DNA of 64,000 nt from JALSRD01 sp964476595. GTDB lineage: Bacteria; Desulfobacterota; Desulfobacteria; Desulfobacterales; JALSRD01. Location: positions 4,505-68,504 of the forward strand of contig CAYZCL010000133.1 in NCBI GenBank assembly GCA_964476595.1. The letters run 5' to 3'. The notes under the pieces were generated by a model. That model searched no databases, was not told the origin of the DNA, and saw nothing but the letters and a program-made list of their open reading frames with translations. Each line of letters begins with the position of its first letter. The first letter of the stretch is position 1. Below are positions 22,867-32,594 of the stretch, one piece after another. A program made the position numbers and the translations under genes.

Positions 22867-24019
22867 GGCAGCTTTTCAGAAACCCCTCCAGCAGGTGGGC
22901 CAGCCGTTCGTTGGGCAGCAGGAAGGCGTCGTGTCCCCACCGGGCCTCGATCTCGCAGAAACTCACGTCGCGGCCCGCCTTCTTCATGGCCTTGACCATC
23001 TCCCGGGACTGGTAGGTGGGATAGAGCCAGTCGGAGGTGAAGGAGACCACCAGGTAACGGGCGCGGGCGCGGGAGAAGGCCTGGGACAGGGACCCGCCGC
23101 CGTGCTGCAGGCCCAGGTCGAAGTAGTCGGCCGCCTTGGTGATGTAGAGAAAGGCGTTGGCGTCGAAGCGCTCGACGAACTTGCGCCCCTGGTGGCGCAG
23201 GTAACTCTCCACCTGGAAATCGGCGTCGAAGTTGAAGGAGAAATCGCGCCGGTTCTGCAACCGCCGGCCGAACTTGCGGCGCATGGCCTCGTCGGAGAGG
23301 TAGGTGATGTGGCCGATCATGCGCGCCACGGCCAGGCCCAGGTCCGGCCGGCTCTCCGGTTCGTAACGCCCGCCGTTCCACTTTGGGTCGGCCATGATGG
23401 CCTGACGGCTGACCTCGTTGAAGGCAATGGCCAGCGCCGAGTGGCGGCAAGTGCTGGCCAGCGGTACGGCCGCGAAGACCCGCTCCGGGTAACGCACACT
23501 CCACTCCAGCACCTGCATACCGCCCAGCGATCCGCCGATGACCGCCAGCAGCCGATCGATGCCCAGGTGGTCCACCAGGGCCCGCTGGGCGGCGACCATG
23601 TCCCCCACGGTGATTACCGGGAAATCCAGGGCGTAGGGCCTCCCGGTCCGCGGGTTGAACGACCCCGGTCCGGTGGAGCCCAGGCAGCTTCCGATGATGT
23701 TGGAGCAGATGACGAAGTAACGCCCGGTGTCGATGCCCTTGCCGGGGCCGATCATGATGTCCCACCACCCCGGCCGGGGGTCCCGGCGGTGGTAGTAGCC
23801 GGCCGCGTGACTGTCACCGGACAGGGCGTGGCAGATCAGCACGGCATTGTCGCGGGCCGCGTTGAGCCGGCCGTAGGTTTCGTAGGCCAGGGTCACCGGC
23901 CCGAGGCGTTCGCCGCTTTCCAGCACCATCTCGTCGGGCGGGTGGGCGAAGGTGAAAAATTTCTTCTCCACCAGCCCCACCGATACGCCCTGTGCGTCGT
24001 GTTCGATGTACTCGCTCAT
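22850..24019 (-). CDS. metX: Homoserine O-acetyltransferase
   Basis: Transfers acetyl (or succinyl) to L-homoserine, committing it to methionine. The 389-aa alpha/beta hydrolase has LAYETYGRLNAARDNAVLIC, the conserved HALSGDSHAAG, NIIGSCLGSTGPGS, the nucleophile elbow GGSLGGMQVLEW with the catalytic serine, and C-terminal FTSDWLYPTYQSREM and EIEARWGHDAFLL supplying the catalytic Asp and His. It lies three bases after metY. Acetyl versus succinyl preference cannot be decided by eye. Confidence 0.95.
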   Translation of the reverse strand: MSEYIEHDAQGVSVGLVEKKFFTFAHPPDEMVLESGERLGPVTLAYETYGRLNAARDNAVLICHALSGDSHAAGYYHRRDPRPGWWDIMIGPGKGIDTGRYFVICSNIIGSCLGSTGPGSFNPRTGRPYALDFPVITVGDMVAAQRALVDHLGIDRLLAVIGGSLGGMQVLEWSVRYPERVFAAVPLASTCRHSALAIAFNEVSRQAIMADPKWNGGRYEPESRPDLGLAVARMIGHITYLSDEAMRRKFGRRLQNRRDFSFNFDADFQVESYLRHQGRKFVERFDANAFLYITKAADYFDLGLQHGGGSLSQAFSRARARYLVVSFTSDWLYPTYQSREMVKAMKKAGRDVSFCEIEARWGHDAFLLPNERLAHLLEGFLKSCHDDIH

Positions 24020-24022
24020 GGT

Positions 24023-25306
<1,284 letters not shown>

Positions 25307-25468
25307 GGGAAAAAGTCTCCTTGTCCCTTGGGTAGTCTGTTTGCGCCCGCCGCCCGCCCGGGTCGCCGGAAGGCCCGGGACCGCCGCACGGCGGCGGGCC
25401 TCACCGCGCCACGGCGGCGGCCCGCTGGAGCGCACCGCCGGACGGGCGTGCCGGGCGGGGGACTGCCT

Positions 25469-26140
25469 CTAGGCGCCGGCCTTGAGCAGGGAAAGCCCGC
25501 GCGTCAGTTCCATCAGCACGCCCATGCCCTGTTTGACGGCCGGATCGCCCATGGCCCCCAGCAGGCCGAAAGCGCCCACGGGTCGGGCCCGCGACACGTC
25601 CACGCCGGCCGGTATTTCGGCGGCGCGCTCCAGCAGTTCCAGGGCCTCGGGGGTCGTCAGTTTCCGGACGATGCCCAGCAGGCGCACCAGGCCGTCGCCG
25701 ATCTGCTGGATCTCGGCCGTCGAGTAGGTGGCAGCGATCTTCCTGAGCACGTCCACCATGACGCCCATCATGCGGAAAACGCCCTGCTGCTCCAGTTCGT
25801 CCAGGGCCATGATCAGCTGGGGCACCGACGACTTGAGCAGCGGCTCGGCGGTGAGCGCGAAGTCGATGAAGTTCTTGAGCTGATCCAGGGTGAAGTTGAG
25901 GTTGTTGATGTTGCGCAGCACCTTTTTCATCAGGTAGCTCAGGTCTTCGAGCTGAAAATCGGCCTCCACGTCCGCCAGCCCCACGATGAGGGCGTGCACG
26001 GCCTCGTTGACCCGCGGCGCCAGCTCCTCGCGCAGTTCCGAGACCGAGCGCGCGGATTCGGACAACGGCGTGATCTTTTCCTCCAGGCGCGCGAGCCTTT
26101 CCAGGATCAAATCCTCCCGGCTGAGTTTTTCCTGTGTCAT
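25469..26140 (-). CDS. DUF1641-domain protein
   Basis: A 223-aa soluble helical protein. The N-terminus is a charged helix (REDLILERLARLEEKITPLS), and the body has NFIDFALTAEPLLKSSVPQL and QIGDGLVRLLGIVRKLTTPE, resembling DUF1641 proteins, which often sit beside flavoprotein oxidoreductases and sulfur-handling genes. It follows an SQR-like gene by 15 bases on the same strand, so a shared complex or pathway is likely. The C-terminal GLLGAMGDPAVKQGMGVLME is also typical. Biochemical role unknown. Confidence 0.8.
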   Translation of the reverse strand: MTQEKLSREDLILERLARLEEKITPLSESARSVSELREELAPRVNEAVHALIVGLADVEADFQLEDLSYLMKKVLRNINNLNFTLDQLKNFIDFALTAEPLLKSSVPQLIMALDELEQQGVFRMMGVMVDVLRKIAATYSTAEIQQIGDGLVRLLGIVRKLTTPEALELLERAAEIPAGVDVSRARPVGAFGLLGAMGDPAVKQGMGVLMELTRGLSLLKAGA

Positions 26141-26155
26141 GATCCCACCTCCTTC

Positions 26156-27388
26156 CTAGGCCGTCTTGCGAATCTTGCCGGCGATGTTCATCTGGGGTTC
26201 CAGGGGCAGGTCGAGGCCCTTCATCATCAGGTTCCAGTAGACCCAGCGGAACATCATCTTCCCCCAGTGGTTGCTCAGGGACTCCTGCAGCAGGGAGAAG
26301 GGCCCCATGCCGGGAAAGGGAAACTTGCCGGGCAGCGGCTCCACCTCGTAGTTGAAGTCCAGCAGGATGGCCTTCTCGAAACCCGAGGCCAGAAAGCAGG
26401 TGGCGTGGCCGTCGAAAGTGGGCCTGGGCGCGTGGCCGTCGATTTCCCGAATCAGGTTCTCCACCACCGTATAGGCCATGTAGTGGGCCACCGAGCCCGC
26501 CTTGGAGGTCGGCACATTGGTGGTATCGCCGATGACGAAGATGCGCTCGTCGTTTTCGGCCTTGAGGGTGTGGTTGTCGGTGGGCACGAAGCCAACCGGA
26601 TCGCTGACGCCCGAGTCGATCAGGACCTTGTCACCCATGTTGGGCGGGATGGACACCAGCAGGTCGTAGCCCACCTTCTCGCCCTTGTGGGACTCGATGG
26701 TCTTCTCCCCGGCGTTGACCTGGGCCAGGTCGAAGTGCGGGGTCACCTTGATGTTCTTCTGCTCGGCCACGGCGGCCAGCGTCTTGGCGGCCACCGGTTT
26801 GGTGAACACGTTGTCCAGCGGTGTCACGAACTCGATCTCCACCTTGTCGCGCACGCCGTTGACGGTGAAGAACCAGTCGGCCATGAACACGAACTCCAGC
26901 GGGGCGATGGGGCACTTGTAAGGAATCTCGGCGATGTTGAGAACGATCTTTCCCGAACTGAAGTACTTCAACTGTTTATACAGCGCCAGGGAACCGTCCA
27001 GGGTGTAAAAATCGAATACTTCCTTACGCCAGCCGTCCATCATGCCGTCGATCTCCTCGGGGTGGATGTCGCAACCCGTGGCGATCACCAGCCAGTCGTA
27101 GTCGTACTTTCCCTGCGAGGTCTCCACGCGGCGCTCCTTGCTGTCGATCCTGACGACGGTGTCGTGGACGAACTCCACTCCGCGCGGGATGAATTCCTTC
27201 TTGGGCTTGAGGACGTCGTCCCTGCCGTACACGCCGAAGGGAATGAAAAGATAGCCGGCCTGGTAGTGGTGCTGCTCCTCACGGTCGATGATCGTGATCT
27301 GCCACTCGCTGTCGGCGAGTTCCTTGCGCAGCATGTTGGCGACGATGGTGCCGCCGGCGCCCGATCCCAGAATCAAGATTCTTCTCAT
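26156..27388 (-). CDS. FAD-dependent oxidoreductase, sulfide:quinone oxidoreductase-like
   Basis: A 410-aa flavoprotein with an N-terminal FAD dinucleotide fold (RILILGSGAGGTIVANML), a redox-partner segment (YDYDWLVIATGCDI), and the C-terminal FAD contact IFVIGDTTNVPTSKAGSVAH. Cysteines at ATGCDIH, YKCPIAP and GHATCFL occupy positions like the catalytic cysteines of SQR. The C-terminus (SLLQESLSNHWGKMMFRWVY) is amphipathic, suitable for membrane attachment. It probably oxidises sulfide or persulfide to reduce quinone; a related NADH dehydrogenase role is possible. It is co-transcribed with the DUF1641 gene. Confidence 0.8.
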   Translation of the reverse strand: MRRILILGSGAGGTIVANMLRKELADSEWQITIIDREEQHHYQAGYLFIPFGVYGRDDVLKPKKEFIPRGVEFVHDTVVRIDSKERRVETSQGKYDYDWLVIATGCDIHPEEIDGMMDGWRKEVFDFYTLDGSLALYKQLKYFSSGKIVLNIAEIPYKCPIAPLEFVFMADWFFTVNGVRDKVEIEFVTPLDNVFTKPVAAKTLAAVAEQKNIKVTPHFDLAQVNAGEKTIESHKGEKVGYDLLVSIPPNMGDKVLIDSGVSDPVGFVPTDNHTLKAENDERIFVIGDTTNVPTSKAGSVAHYMAYTVVENLIREIDGHAPRPTFDGHATCFLASGFEKAILLDFNYEVEPLPGKFPFPGMGPFSLLQESLSNHWGKMMFRWVYWNLMMKGLDLPLEPQMNIAGKIRKTA

Positions 27389-27544
27389 GGCATCTACCTC
27401 CCCTTTACTGTGGTTTTTGTCAGTGTGAGCCCGACCCGTGACAGCCTTCACGGATCGGGCGGGTGAACGTGTGCCTGTGACAGGCGGCAAAACGGCGGAA
27501 GCGTTGAACGGCCGTTCTCGAGCTCCAGGGGGTGACCGGAAAAG

Positions 27545-28576
27545 CTACATTCCCTTGCCAAAGGGACAACGGGGGTAGGTACACTGCGGACATTCCATGC
27601 ACAGGCCGCCGTGGCCCATGAAGGCCAGTTCCTTCCGCCCCACGTGGCGGCCGGCTAGGATGCGGGGCAGCACCAGGTCCAGTACTGTCACATGGTGGTA
27701 CAGCCCACAGGCCGGCACGCCCAGCGCCGGGACGTCGCCGATGTAGGCCACCAGGAACATGGCCCCGGGAAGCACGGCGGCGCCGTAGTGCATCTCGTCG
27801 GCCCCGGCTTCGCGCACGGCCCGGCGCGTGACGTCGTCGGGGTCCACACTCATGCCGCCGGAAAGCAAGAGCAGGTCACAGCCGTTTTCGAGGTGCCGGC
27901 CGATGGCCCGGCGGATGGCGTCGGCATCGTCGGGGGCCAGGATCACGCCGCCCACCTCGGACCCCAGGTCCCGCACCTTGGTGCGCAGCACCGGTTCGAA
28001 GCGGTCCTCGATCAGGCCGTGGTAGACCTCGTTGCCGGTGATGACCAGCCCCACGCGCGCCTTTCGCAGCCGGTGCACCGCGAAAACGCCGCCGGACCCG
28101 GCCGCGATGGCCGCCGCCCGCTCCACCGGCGCCCGTTTCATGACCAGGGGCACGGCCCGCGTGGCGGCCACGCGGTCGCCCTTTTTGACCAGCGTGTTGT
28201 CGTGCAGCGAGGCGCACATGACCTCGTCGATCATGTTGAAGGCCGCCAGCGAGGCGGCGTTGACGCTCAGCAGCCCGTCGCGGCCCGCCATCAGGCTGAT
28301 CTTGCCCTCGCGCGGATCGTCGTCCCACACGATGCCCTCGCCGGCCAGCGCCGCCGCCAGCATGGAAGCTGCCTGGTTTTCGTGGATCTCGTCTTCCTCC
28401 AGGTCGATGAGGTACAGGTGGTTCTTGCCCATCTTCTGCAGGCGGCAGATATCCTCGTCGCACACCGTGTGCCCTTTGCGGAAAGCCGGCCCCTTGAATT
28501 CGCCCGGACGGATCTCGGTGAGATCGTGGGTGAGCTTGCGGCCCACGGCATCTCTCAGGTCGATTTTCTTCAGCAC
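27545..28576 (-). CDS. Molybdopterin-binding (MoeA/MogA-like) protein
   Basis: A 343-aa protein. Residues about 165-320 hold the molybdopterin-binding fold: ARVGLVITGNEVYHGLIEDR, GGVILAPDDADAIRRAIGRH, the hallmark CDLLLLSGGMSVDPDD, and GVPACGLYHHVTVLDLVLPR. The N-terminal half (DLTEIRPGEFKGPAFRKGHT) is the MoeA-like insertion. A cysteine-rich tail (CMECPQCTYPRCPFGKGM) could bind a metal or cluster. It follows an FmdE-type gene by 27 bases behind a ModE-like palindrome, linking it to Mo or W enzyme maturation. It starts with GTG. Confidence 0.8.
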   Translation of the reverse strand: MLKKIDLRDAVGRKLTHDLTEIRPGEFKGPAFRKGHTVCDEDICRLQKMGKNHLYLIDLEEDEIHENQAASMLAAALAGEGIVWDDDPREGKISLMAGRDGLLSVNAASLAAFNMIDEVMCASLHDNTLVKKGDRVAATRAVPLVMKRAPVERAAAIAAGSGGVFAVHRLRKARVGLVITGNEVYHGLIEDRFEPVLRTKVRDLGSEVGGVILAPDDADAIRRAIGRHLENGCDLLLLSGGMSVDPDDVTRRAVREAGADEMHYGAAVLPGAMFLVAYIGDVPALGVPACGLYHHVTVLDLVLPRILAGRHVGRKELAFMGHGGLCMECPQCTYPRCPFGKGM

Positions 28577-28603
28577 AACCGATCCCTCTCTGCTTGAAAT
28601 TGT

Positions 28604-29245
28604 TCAGGCAACCCGCCGGCCGGCGTCAGGCGCCCAGTCCATGCCCGGCCAGCTGACTTCGCGGGCATCGCTGAAGTAGGCGCCGCCGGCGCAGGGCGTG
28701 CACAGCACCTCGCCGTTGCGGCGGAGCTCCCGGCGGTCTCGGATTACCTGGCCGCAGCGGCTGCAGACCGCCTTGAAGCGGGTGGGTCCGGGACGGTCCC
28801 AGGCGTCGAGCCGGACCCGCACGCGCTGCACCCGAAAGAGCACGCTGTCGGGCATGCGCCGGTAGGCCTCCATCTGGCGGGCGACCGCATCCTCCTGCTC
28901 CGGAGCGTAAACCTCGGTCAGGTCGCGGGCCTCCTCGGTGGACAGCACGCGGTAGGCGGCGCAGCTCTCCAGATTCAGAAAGGTGGCCGCCATGATACCG
29001 TAGTCGACAAACTTGAGGCTGCGGCGCCCCAGCTTGACACCGGTCACGAAGGCTACCGCGTCGGCCGTGCAGCGGTCCATTTCCACGTAGACGATGAGTT
29101 TCTTGATCTGGTCGCGGCGCGTGGGTTCTTCCAAGCCGATCAGGCGGCACCCCAGCATGGCCATGCGCACACCCACCACCTGTCCCGGACACAGGTGCCC
29201 ATGGGCGTCCGCCGATCCGTTCAGCAGGGTTTCGAAATCTTGCAT
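28604..29245 (-). CDS. FmdE-family protein with zinc ribbon
   Basis: A 213-aa protein resembling subunit E of formylmethanofuran dehydrogenase. The FmdE signature is GHLCPGQVVGVRMAMLGCRL near the N-terminus, then VEMDRCTADAVAFVTGVKLG with cysteines that could hold a metal, and FVDYGIMAATFLNLESC. The C-terminus is a zinc ribbon, CSRCGQVIRDRR with CTPCAGG. FmdE proteins accompany molybdenum and tungsten enzymes in anaerobes. It heads a two-gene operon with the molybdopterin-binding protein. Confidence 0.88.
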   Translation of the reverse strand: MQDFETLLNGSADAHGHLCPGQVVGVRMAMLGCRLIGLEEPTRRDQIKKLIVYVEMDRCTADAVAFVTGVKLGRRSLKFVDYGIMAATFLNLESCAAYRVLSTEEARDLTEVYAPEQEDAVARQMEAYRRMPDSVLFRVQRVRVRLDAWDRPGPTRFKAVCSRCGQVIRDRRELRRNGEVLCTPCAGGAYFSDAREVSWPGMDWAPDAGRRVA

Positions 29246-29254
29246 TTGGCTGCC

Positions 29255-29274
29255 TTATGTTATATTTAACATAA
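29255..29274. promoter_or_regulatory. Palindrome upstream of fmdE, candidate ModE site
   Basis: TTATGTTA (29255-29262) and TAACATAA (29267-29274) are perfect inverted arms four bases apart, lying between the fmdE-type operon and the divergent modE gene. The AT-rich GTTATAT...TAAC pattern resembles ModE boxes, and the ModE-type gene is adjacent. Confidence 0.6.
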
Positions 29275-29340
29275 CTACTTAGTGGTACCATACTTTAATG
29301 TAAATGTCTTGTAAAATTTTCCGCCTGCGAAGGAGTCGCC

Positions 29341-29670
29341 ATGCCTTCCCTGAAACTCCGGTCCAGCCAGTGGATCGTCGACGAACAAGGCCGCACCATC
29401 ATCGGCAAGGGCCGTATGGAAATCCTGGAACACATCGAAAAGACGGGATCCATCAACCAGGCGGCCAAACGTATGAAAATGTCCTACAAGGCCGTGTGGA
29501 GCAAGATCAAGGCCTCCGAAAAGCACTTCGGGACCACCCTCGTACACACCGACCGCTGCAAAGGTTCCCACCTGTCACCGGAAGGCCGGGCGCTGGTGGA
29601 AAAATTCAAACGCCTCCAGCAGCGCTGCCGCCGGGCGGACGACGACATCTTCGCGGAAATTTTCGAATGA
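29341..29670 (+). CDS. ModE-type molybdate-responsive regulator (DNA-binding domain only)
   Basis: A 109-aa protein equal to the N-terminal winged-helix half of ModE: RMEILEHIEKTGSINQAAKR, MKMSYKAVWSKIKASEKHFG and LSPEGRALVEKFKRLQQRC. The molybdate-binding MOP domains are absent, as in many deltaproteobacterial single-domain ModE proteins, so the signal may come from a partner or from redox. It is divergent from the fmdE operon, with a palindrome between them. Confidence 0.85.
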   Translation: MPSLKLRSSQWIVDEQGRTIIGKGRMEILEHIEKTGSINQAAKRMKMSYKAVWSKIKASEKHFGTTLVHTDRCKGSHLSPEGRALVEKFKRLQQRCRRADDDIFAEIFE

Positions 29671-29905
29671 CGGGCTCCGCTTGCGTCCCGTTCTGCACCC
29701 GCCGAACAAACCGCTGCGCACCGAAAACCGCCCTCCCGGCCGATTTATTGTTTTTTGGTGTAGATTGCCGGTTGACAGCGGATCTTTAAATAACTATATA
29801 ACGATTTGGCAATACAAAGACGGCTCTGCACCGCCTGCATACGAAACCGGACCTCCGGAGAGGTCTGTGTGGAATTCACTCATTGTCCGACGGGAGGGTA
29901 TCGAT
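29671..29905. promoter_or_regulatory. Leader of the second fmdE gene with ModE-like half-site
   Basis: AACTATATAACGATTT around 29792-29807 contains TATATAACGAT, close to the half-site of enterobacterial ModE boxes. The rest of the gap holds the GGGAGGG ribosome site and no gene. Confidence 0.4.
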
Positions 29906-30517
29906 ATGGACGCAAAACTGGAACAGATCTTCGAGACGGGACTCAAATTTCACGGGCACAAATGTCCGGCCATGCCCATGGGCCTGCGGGCGGGGCTGGC
30001 CGCCATGCGCACCCTGGGCGTGGCGCGTGCCCGGGACAAGGAACTGACCCTGATTTCGGAAACCGGCAGGGGACACGCGGCGGGCTGCTTTCTCGACGGC
30101 CTGATGATGGCCACAGGGTGCACCTACGGCAAGTCCAACGCCGAAAAACGCTACTACAACAAGATGGCCTTCACCCTCATCGACAACCAACGCGGAAAGG
30201 CCGTGCGGGTGTCGCTCAAGCCCGATTTTTTCCGGATGGCGCTGGACTCGCCCTTCGTGCAGCAGCGCAAGGCCGGGGTGCCGCCCCAGGACGTCCCGGC
30301 GGAGGTCACCGATCCGTTGGTCGATCGTATCCTCAACCTGCCCGAGGAGCAGTTCCTGGACATCGGTGAAGTACACACGGTGGAAGTCCGCAGGGGCAGG
30401 GGGATCTTCGAGGCCAGGCCCTGCGCGAAGTGCGGTGAACTGACCTTCGTCAACAAGCTGCGCGCCACCGAAGACGGCAATCTGGTCTGCATTCCCTGTT
30501 CGGGATACGAGGAATAA
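29906..30517 (+). CDS. FmdE-family protein with zinc ribbon, second copy
   Basis: A 203-aa paralog of the protein at 28604-29245. It has FHGHKCPAMPMGLRAGLAAM (FmdE signature with His-Cys-Pro), ETGRGHAAGCFLDGLMMATG, KRYYNKMAFTLIDNQRGKAV and a C-terminal zinc ribbon (CAKCGELTFVNK with CIPCSG). Sequence similarity to the first copy is moderate, so the two are probably not redundant. The ATG at 29906 has GGGAGGG upstream. It precedes a TauE-type permease gene; a link to sulfur or Mo metabolism is possible. Confidence 0.88.
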   Translation: MDAKLEQIFETGLKFHGHKCPAMPMGLRAGLAAMRTLGVARARDKELTLISETGRGHAAGCFLDGLMMATGCTYGKSNAEKRYYNKMAFTLIDNQRGKAVRVSLKPDFFRMALDSPFVQQRKAGVPPQDVPAEVTDPLVDRILNLPEEQFLDIGEVHTVEVRRGRGIFEARPCAKCGELTFVNKLRATEDGNLVCIPCSGYEE

Positions 30518-30538
30518 TCTTCCCCCCTCATTCAACAT

Positions 30539-30563
30539 GACCCCGGTGTTTTCCACCGGGGTC
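30539..30563 (+). terminator. Strong hairpin between fmdE-type and tauE-type genes
   Basis: GACCCCGGTG and CACCGGGGTC pair perfectly over ten bases around a TTTTC loop. No T-run follows, so it may act as an attenuator or mRNA stabiliser and not as a full terminator. Confidence 0.5.
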
Positions 30564-30583
30564 GACAACAGGGAGTTGAGACC

Positions 30584-31336
30584 ATGATGCTTGCAATCAC
30601 CACCGGTGTCATCCTGGTGCTGTCCTTCATCTTCTCCATGCTGGGCCTGGGCGGCGCCATGCTCTATATTCCCGTGTTCAACTGGTTCGGCTATGACTTC
30701 AAAAGCGTGGCCATCCCCACCGGCCTGCTCCTGAACGGCATCACGGTGGTGTCGGCCGCCATCGTCTACTACCGTTCCAAAATGATCGACATCCGGGGCT
30801 CCATCCCGCTGGTCATCTCCTCTTTCATCGGGGCGCCGGTGGGGGCCTACCTGACCGAATTTCTGCCTACACGCACCCTGATCCTGCTGTTTGCCCTGTG
30901 CATGATCTTTGCCGGCGGCCGCATGCTGCTCAGCTCTACCCAGCCGGACAAGGACACCATGATGGCCTTGAAAACACGCGTCCTGCTGATGGCCGTCGGC
31001 GGCTTTTTCATCGGCATGATCGCCGGGCTGCTGGGCGTCGGCGGAGGATTCCTGTTCGTACCGCTGATGCTGGCCATGGGCTATCCCACCAAGAAGGCGG
31101 CCGCCACCAGCGCCTTCGTGGTGATTTTTTCCTCCTTTTCGGGCTTCGCCGGCCACCTCGCCGAAGGCCACTTCAACTGGCCGCTGATGATCGCCACCAG
31201 CATCGCCGTCATCATCGGCGCCCAGGTCGGGGCCCACGTGATGAAGGAGAAGATGAAGGCCAGGTGGATCAAGCAGATGTTCGCGGTGGTCCTGCTGGGC
31301 GTGGCGGTCAAGCTGCTGCTCAAGCTCTACCTGTAG
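30584..31336 (+). CDS. TauE/SafE-family sulfite/organosulfur exporter-like permease
   Basis: A 250-aa membrane protein with about eight helices and the duplicated TauE/SafE loops: SFIFSMLGLGGAMLYIPVFN in the first half and FFIGMIAGLLGVGGGFLFVP in the second. PTKKAAATSAFVVIFSSFSG is another conserved block. The family exports sulfite, sulfoacetate or related anions. GGGAGTTGAGACC precedes the ATG. Its substrate here is unknown; neighbours include FmdE-type proteins and a rhodanese. Confidence 0.88.
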   Translation: MMLAITTGVILVLSFIFSMLGLGGAMLYIPVFNWFGYDFKSVAIPTGLLLNGITVVSAAIVYYRSKMIDIRGSIPLVISSFIGAPVGAYLTEFLPTRTLILLFALCMIFAGGRMLLSSTQPDKDTMMALKTRVLLMAVGGFFIGMIAGLLGVGGGFLFVPLMLAMGYPTKKAAATSAFVVIFSSFSGFAGHLAEGHFNWPLMIATSIAVIIGAQVGAHVMKEKMKARWIKQMFAVVLLGVAVKLLLKLYL

Positions 31337-31520
31337 CACGGCGCGAGGGCCCGCCGGCGGCCTGCAGGGCGATCGCGGGCGGCGCTTGTTTTCAACCGGA
31401 AGGCATTGCCGTCGGCTGCCCCCCGGTGCGGGCAGCCATCGTCTGCGCTCCGCGAGCCCAGCGGCGCTTGACAATCGCCGCTGGGCGCAGCATGTTGATG
31501 CCCGAAGGAGAAACGTGCCC

Positions 31521-32021
31521 ATGCGACGTCGAAACGCCCACAGCCTGCGCCCGGCCACGTGGCAGGCCCCGCTCATCGTGCTGATCGCCGCGGTGGCCGC
31601 CCTGACCGTCAATGCACTGCGGAGCCAGGGCCGCCTGCCGCTGACGTCCGCCCGCCCGCCGGCGGCCGGAGACGACCTGCGGATATCCCTGGACCAGGCG
31701 CGGGAACTGTTCCGGCGGGGGACCGCCATCTTCGTGGACGCCCGCCCCCGACGGGATTACCTGCAGGGACACATCCGCGGGGCGCTCAGCCTGCCCTGGC
31801 AGGAAGTCGACGAGCGCATCGCCGACGTCGCCGACCGGCTGACGGACGAGCGCGTCATCATCACCTACTGCGACGGCGAGCGCTGCACCCTGAGCCACCA
31901 CCTGGCCCGCTATCTCGTGGACATGGGCTACCCCCGGGTGCGGGTGCTTGCGAACGGCTGGACGCGCTGGCGGCAAAGCGGGCTGCCGGTGGCGCGCGGT
32001 GCGGGGGAGGCGCGGGAGTGA
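31521..32021 (+). CDS. Membrane-anchored rhodanese-like protein
   Basis: A 166-aa protein with an N-terminal membrane helix (APLIVLIAAVAALTVNAL) and a periplasmic rhodanese domain: SLDQARELFRRGTAIFVDAR, PRRDYLQGHIRGALSLPW and the active-site loop YCDGERCTLSHHLARYL with the catalytic Cys. It ends VRVLANGWTRWRQSGLPV, as expected. The ATG at 31521 and a GTG six bases earlier share one GAAGGAG; the ATG was chosen. It overlaps the next gene by four bases (GTGA). It probably moves sulfane sulfur or redox equivalents outside the membrane. Confidence 0.82.
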   Translation: MRRRNAHSLRPATWQAPLIVLIAAVAALTVNALRSQGRLPLTSARPPAAGDDLRISLDQARELFRRGTAIFVDARPRRDYLQGHIRGALSLPWQEVDERIADVADRLTDERVIITYCDGERCTLSHHLARYLVDMGYPRVRVLANGWTRWRQSGLPVARGAGEARE

Positions 32022-32524
32022 AAAGGGCTTCCCGAAGCGCAGCGGGCCGTCTCCGCACCGGGCGTCCTGCCCGCCTGTTCTACCACGTCGTACGCCTGGC
32101 GCTGGGAGCGGTCTTCATCTACGCCAGCATCGACAAGATCCGCCACCCGGCGGCCTTCGCCGAGGCCATCGCCAACTACCGCATCCTGCCGGACGTGCTG
32201 GTCAATCCCACGGCCCTGGTGCTGCCCTGGCTGGAACTGGTCATCGGCGCCCTGCTGGTATGCGGCACCTGGATGCCGGGGGCCGTGGTGCTGGCCGCAG
32301 GACTGCTGACGGCCTTCGAGGGCGCCTTCATCTTCAACATCCTGCGCGGGCTCAACGTCTATTGCGGGTGTTTCGCCACCAGCGGGGAGGTACTGCACGG
32401 CAACGCCTGGTACCTGGCCCGCGACACGTTCTTTCTGGCCGCCGCGCTCTACCTGCTGGCGGCGCTGCCGCGTTTCACGGAAGGCGGTCGTCGGAAAAAA
32501 CCGCCGCAATCTCCCCGCGCGTGA
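32018..32524 (+). CDS. MauE/DoxX-type membrane protein
   Basis: A 168-aa protein with four membrane helices. LALGAVFIYASIDKIRHPAA is the conserved first helix of the MauE/DoxX group, followed by ANYRILPDVLVNPTALVLPW, LELVIGALLVCGTWMPGA and a final helix. NVYCGCFATSGEVLHGN holds a Cys-x-Cys that could form a disulfide or bind a partner. The coupled rhodanese gene upstream is often seen with this family, and the pair may handle thiol redox in the periplasm. The GTG start sits in the rhodanese stop. Confidence 0.82.
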   Translation: MKRASRSAAGRLRTGRPARLFYHVVRLALGAVFIYASIDKIRHPAAFAEAIANYRILPDVLVNPTALVLPWLELVIGALLVCGTWMPGAVVLAAGLLTAFEGAFIFNILRGLNVYCGCFATSGEVLHGNAWYLARDTFFLAAALYLLAALPRFTEGGRRKKPPQSPRA

Positions 32525-32594
32525 GGCCCGGCGGGACGGACGCAGGGCCCGCCATCTTCGTTGTTCAGGGGCCGACCGACCCCGAGGAGCAGCC

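Noticed and set aside
25307..25468. Possible SAM riboswitch ahead of metY
   Set aside because: The leader has GC-rich stems (CCGCCG/CGGCGG, CCCGGG/CCCGGG), but none of the conserved SAM-I, SAM-II or SAH aptamer sequences is present.
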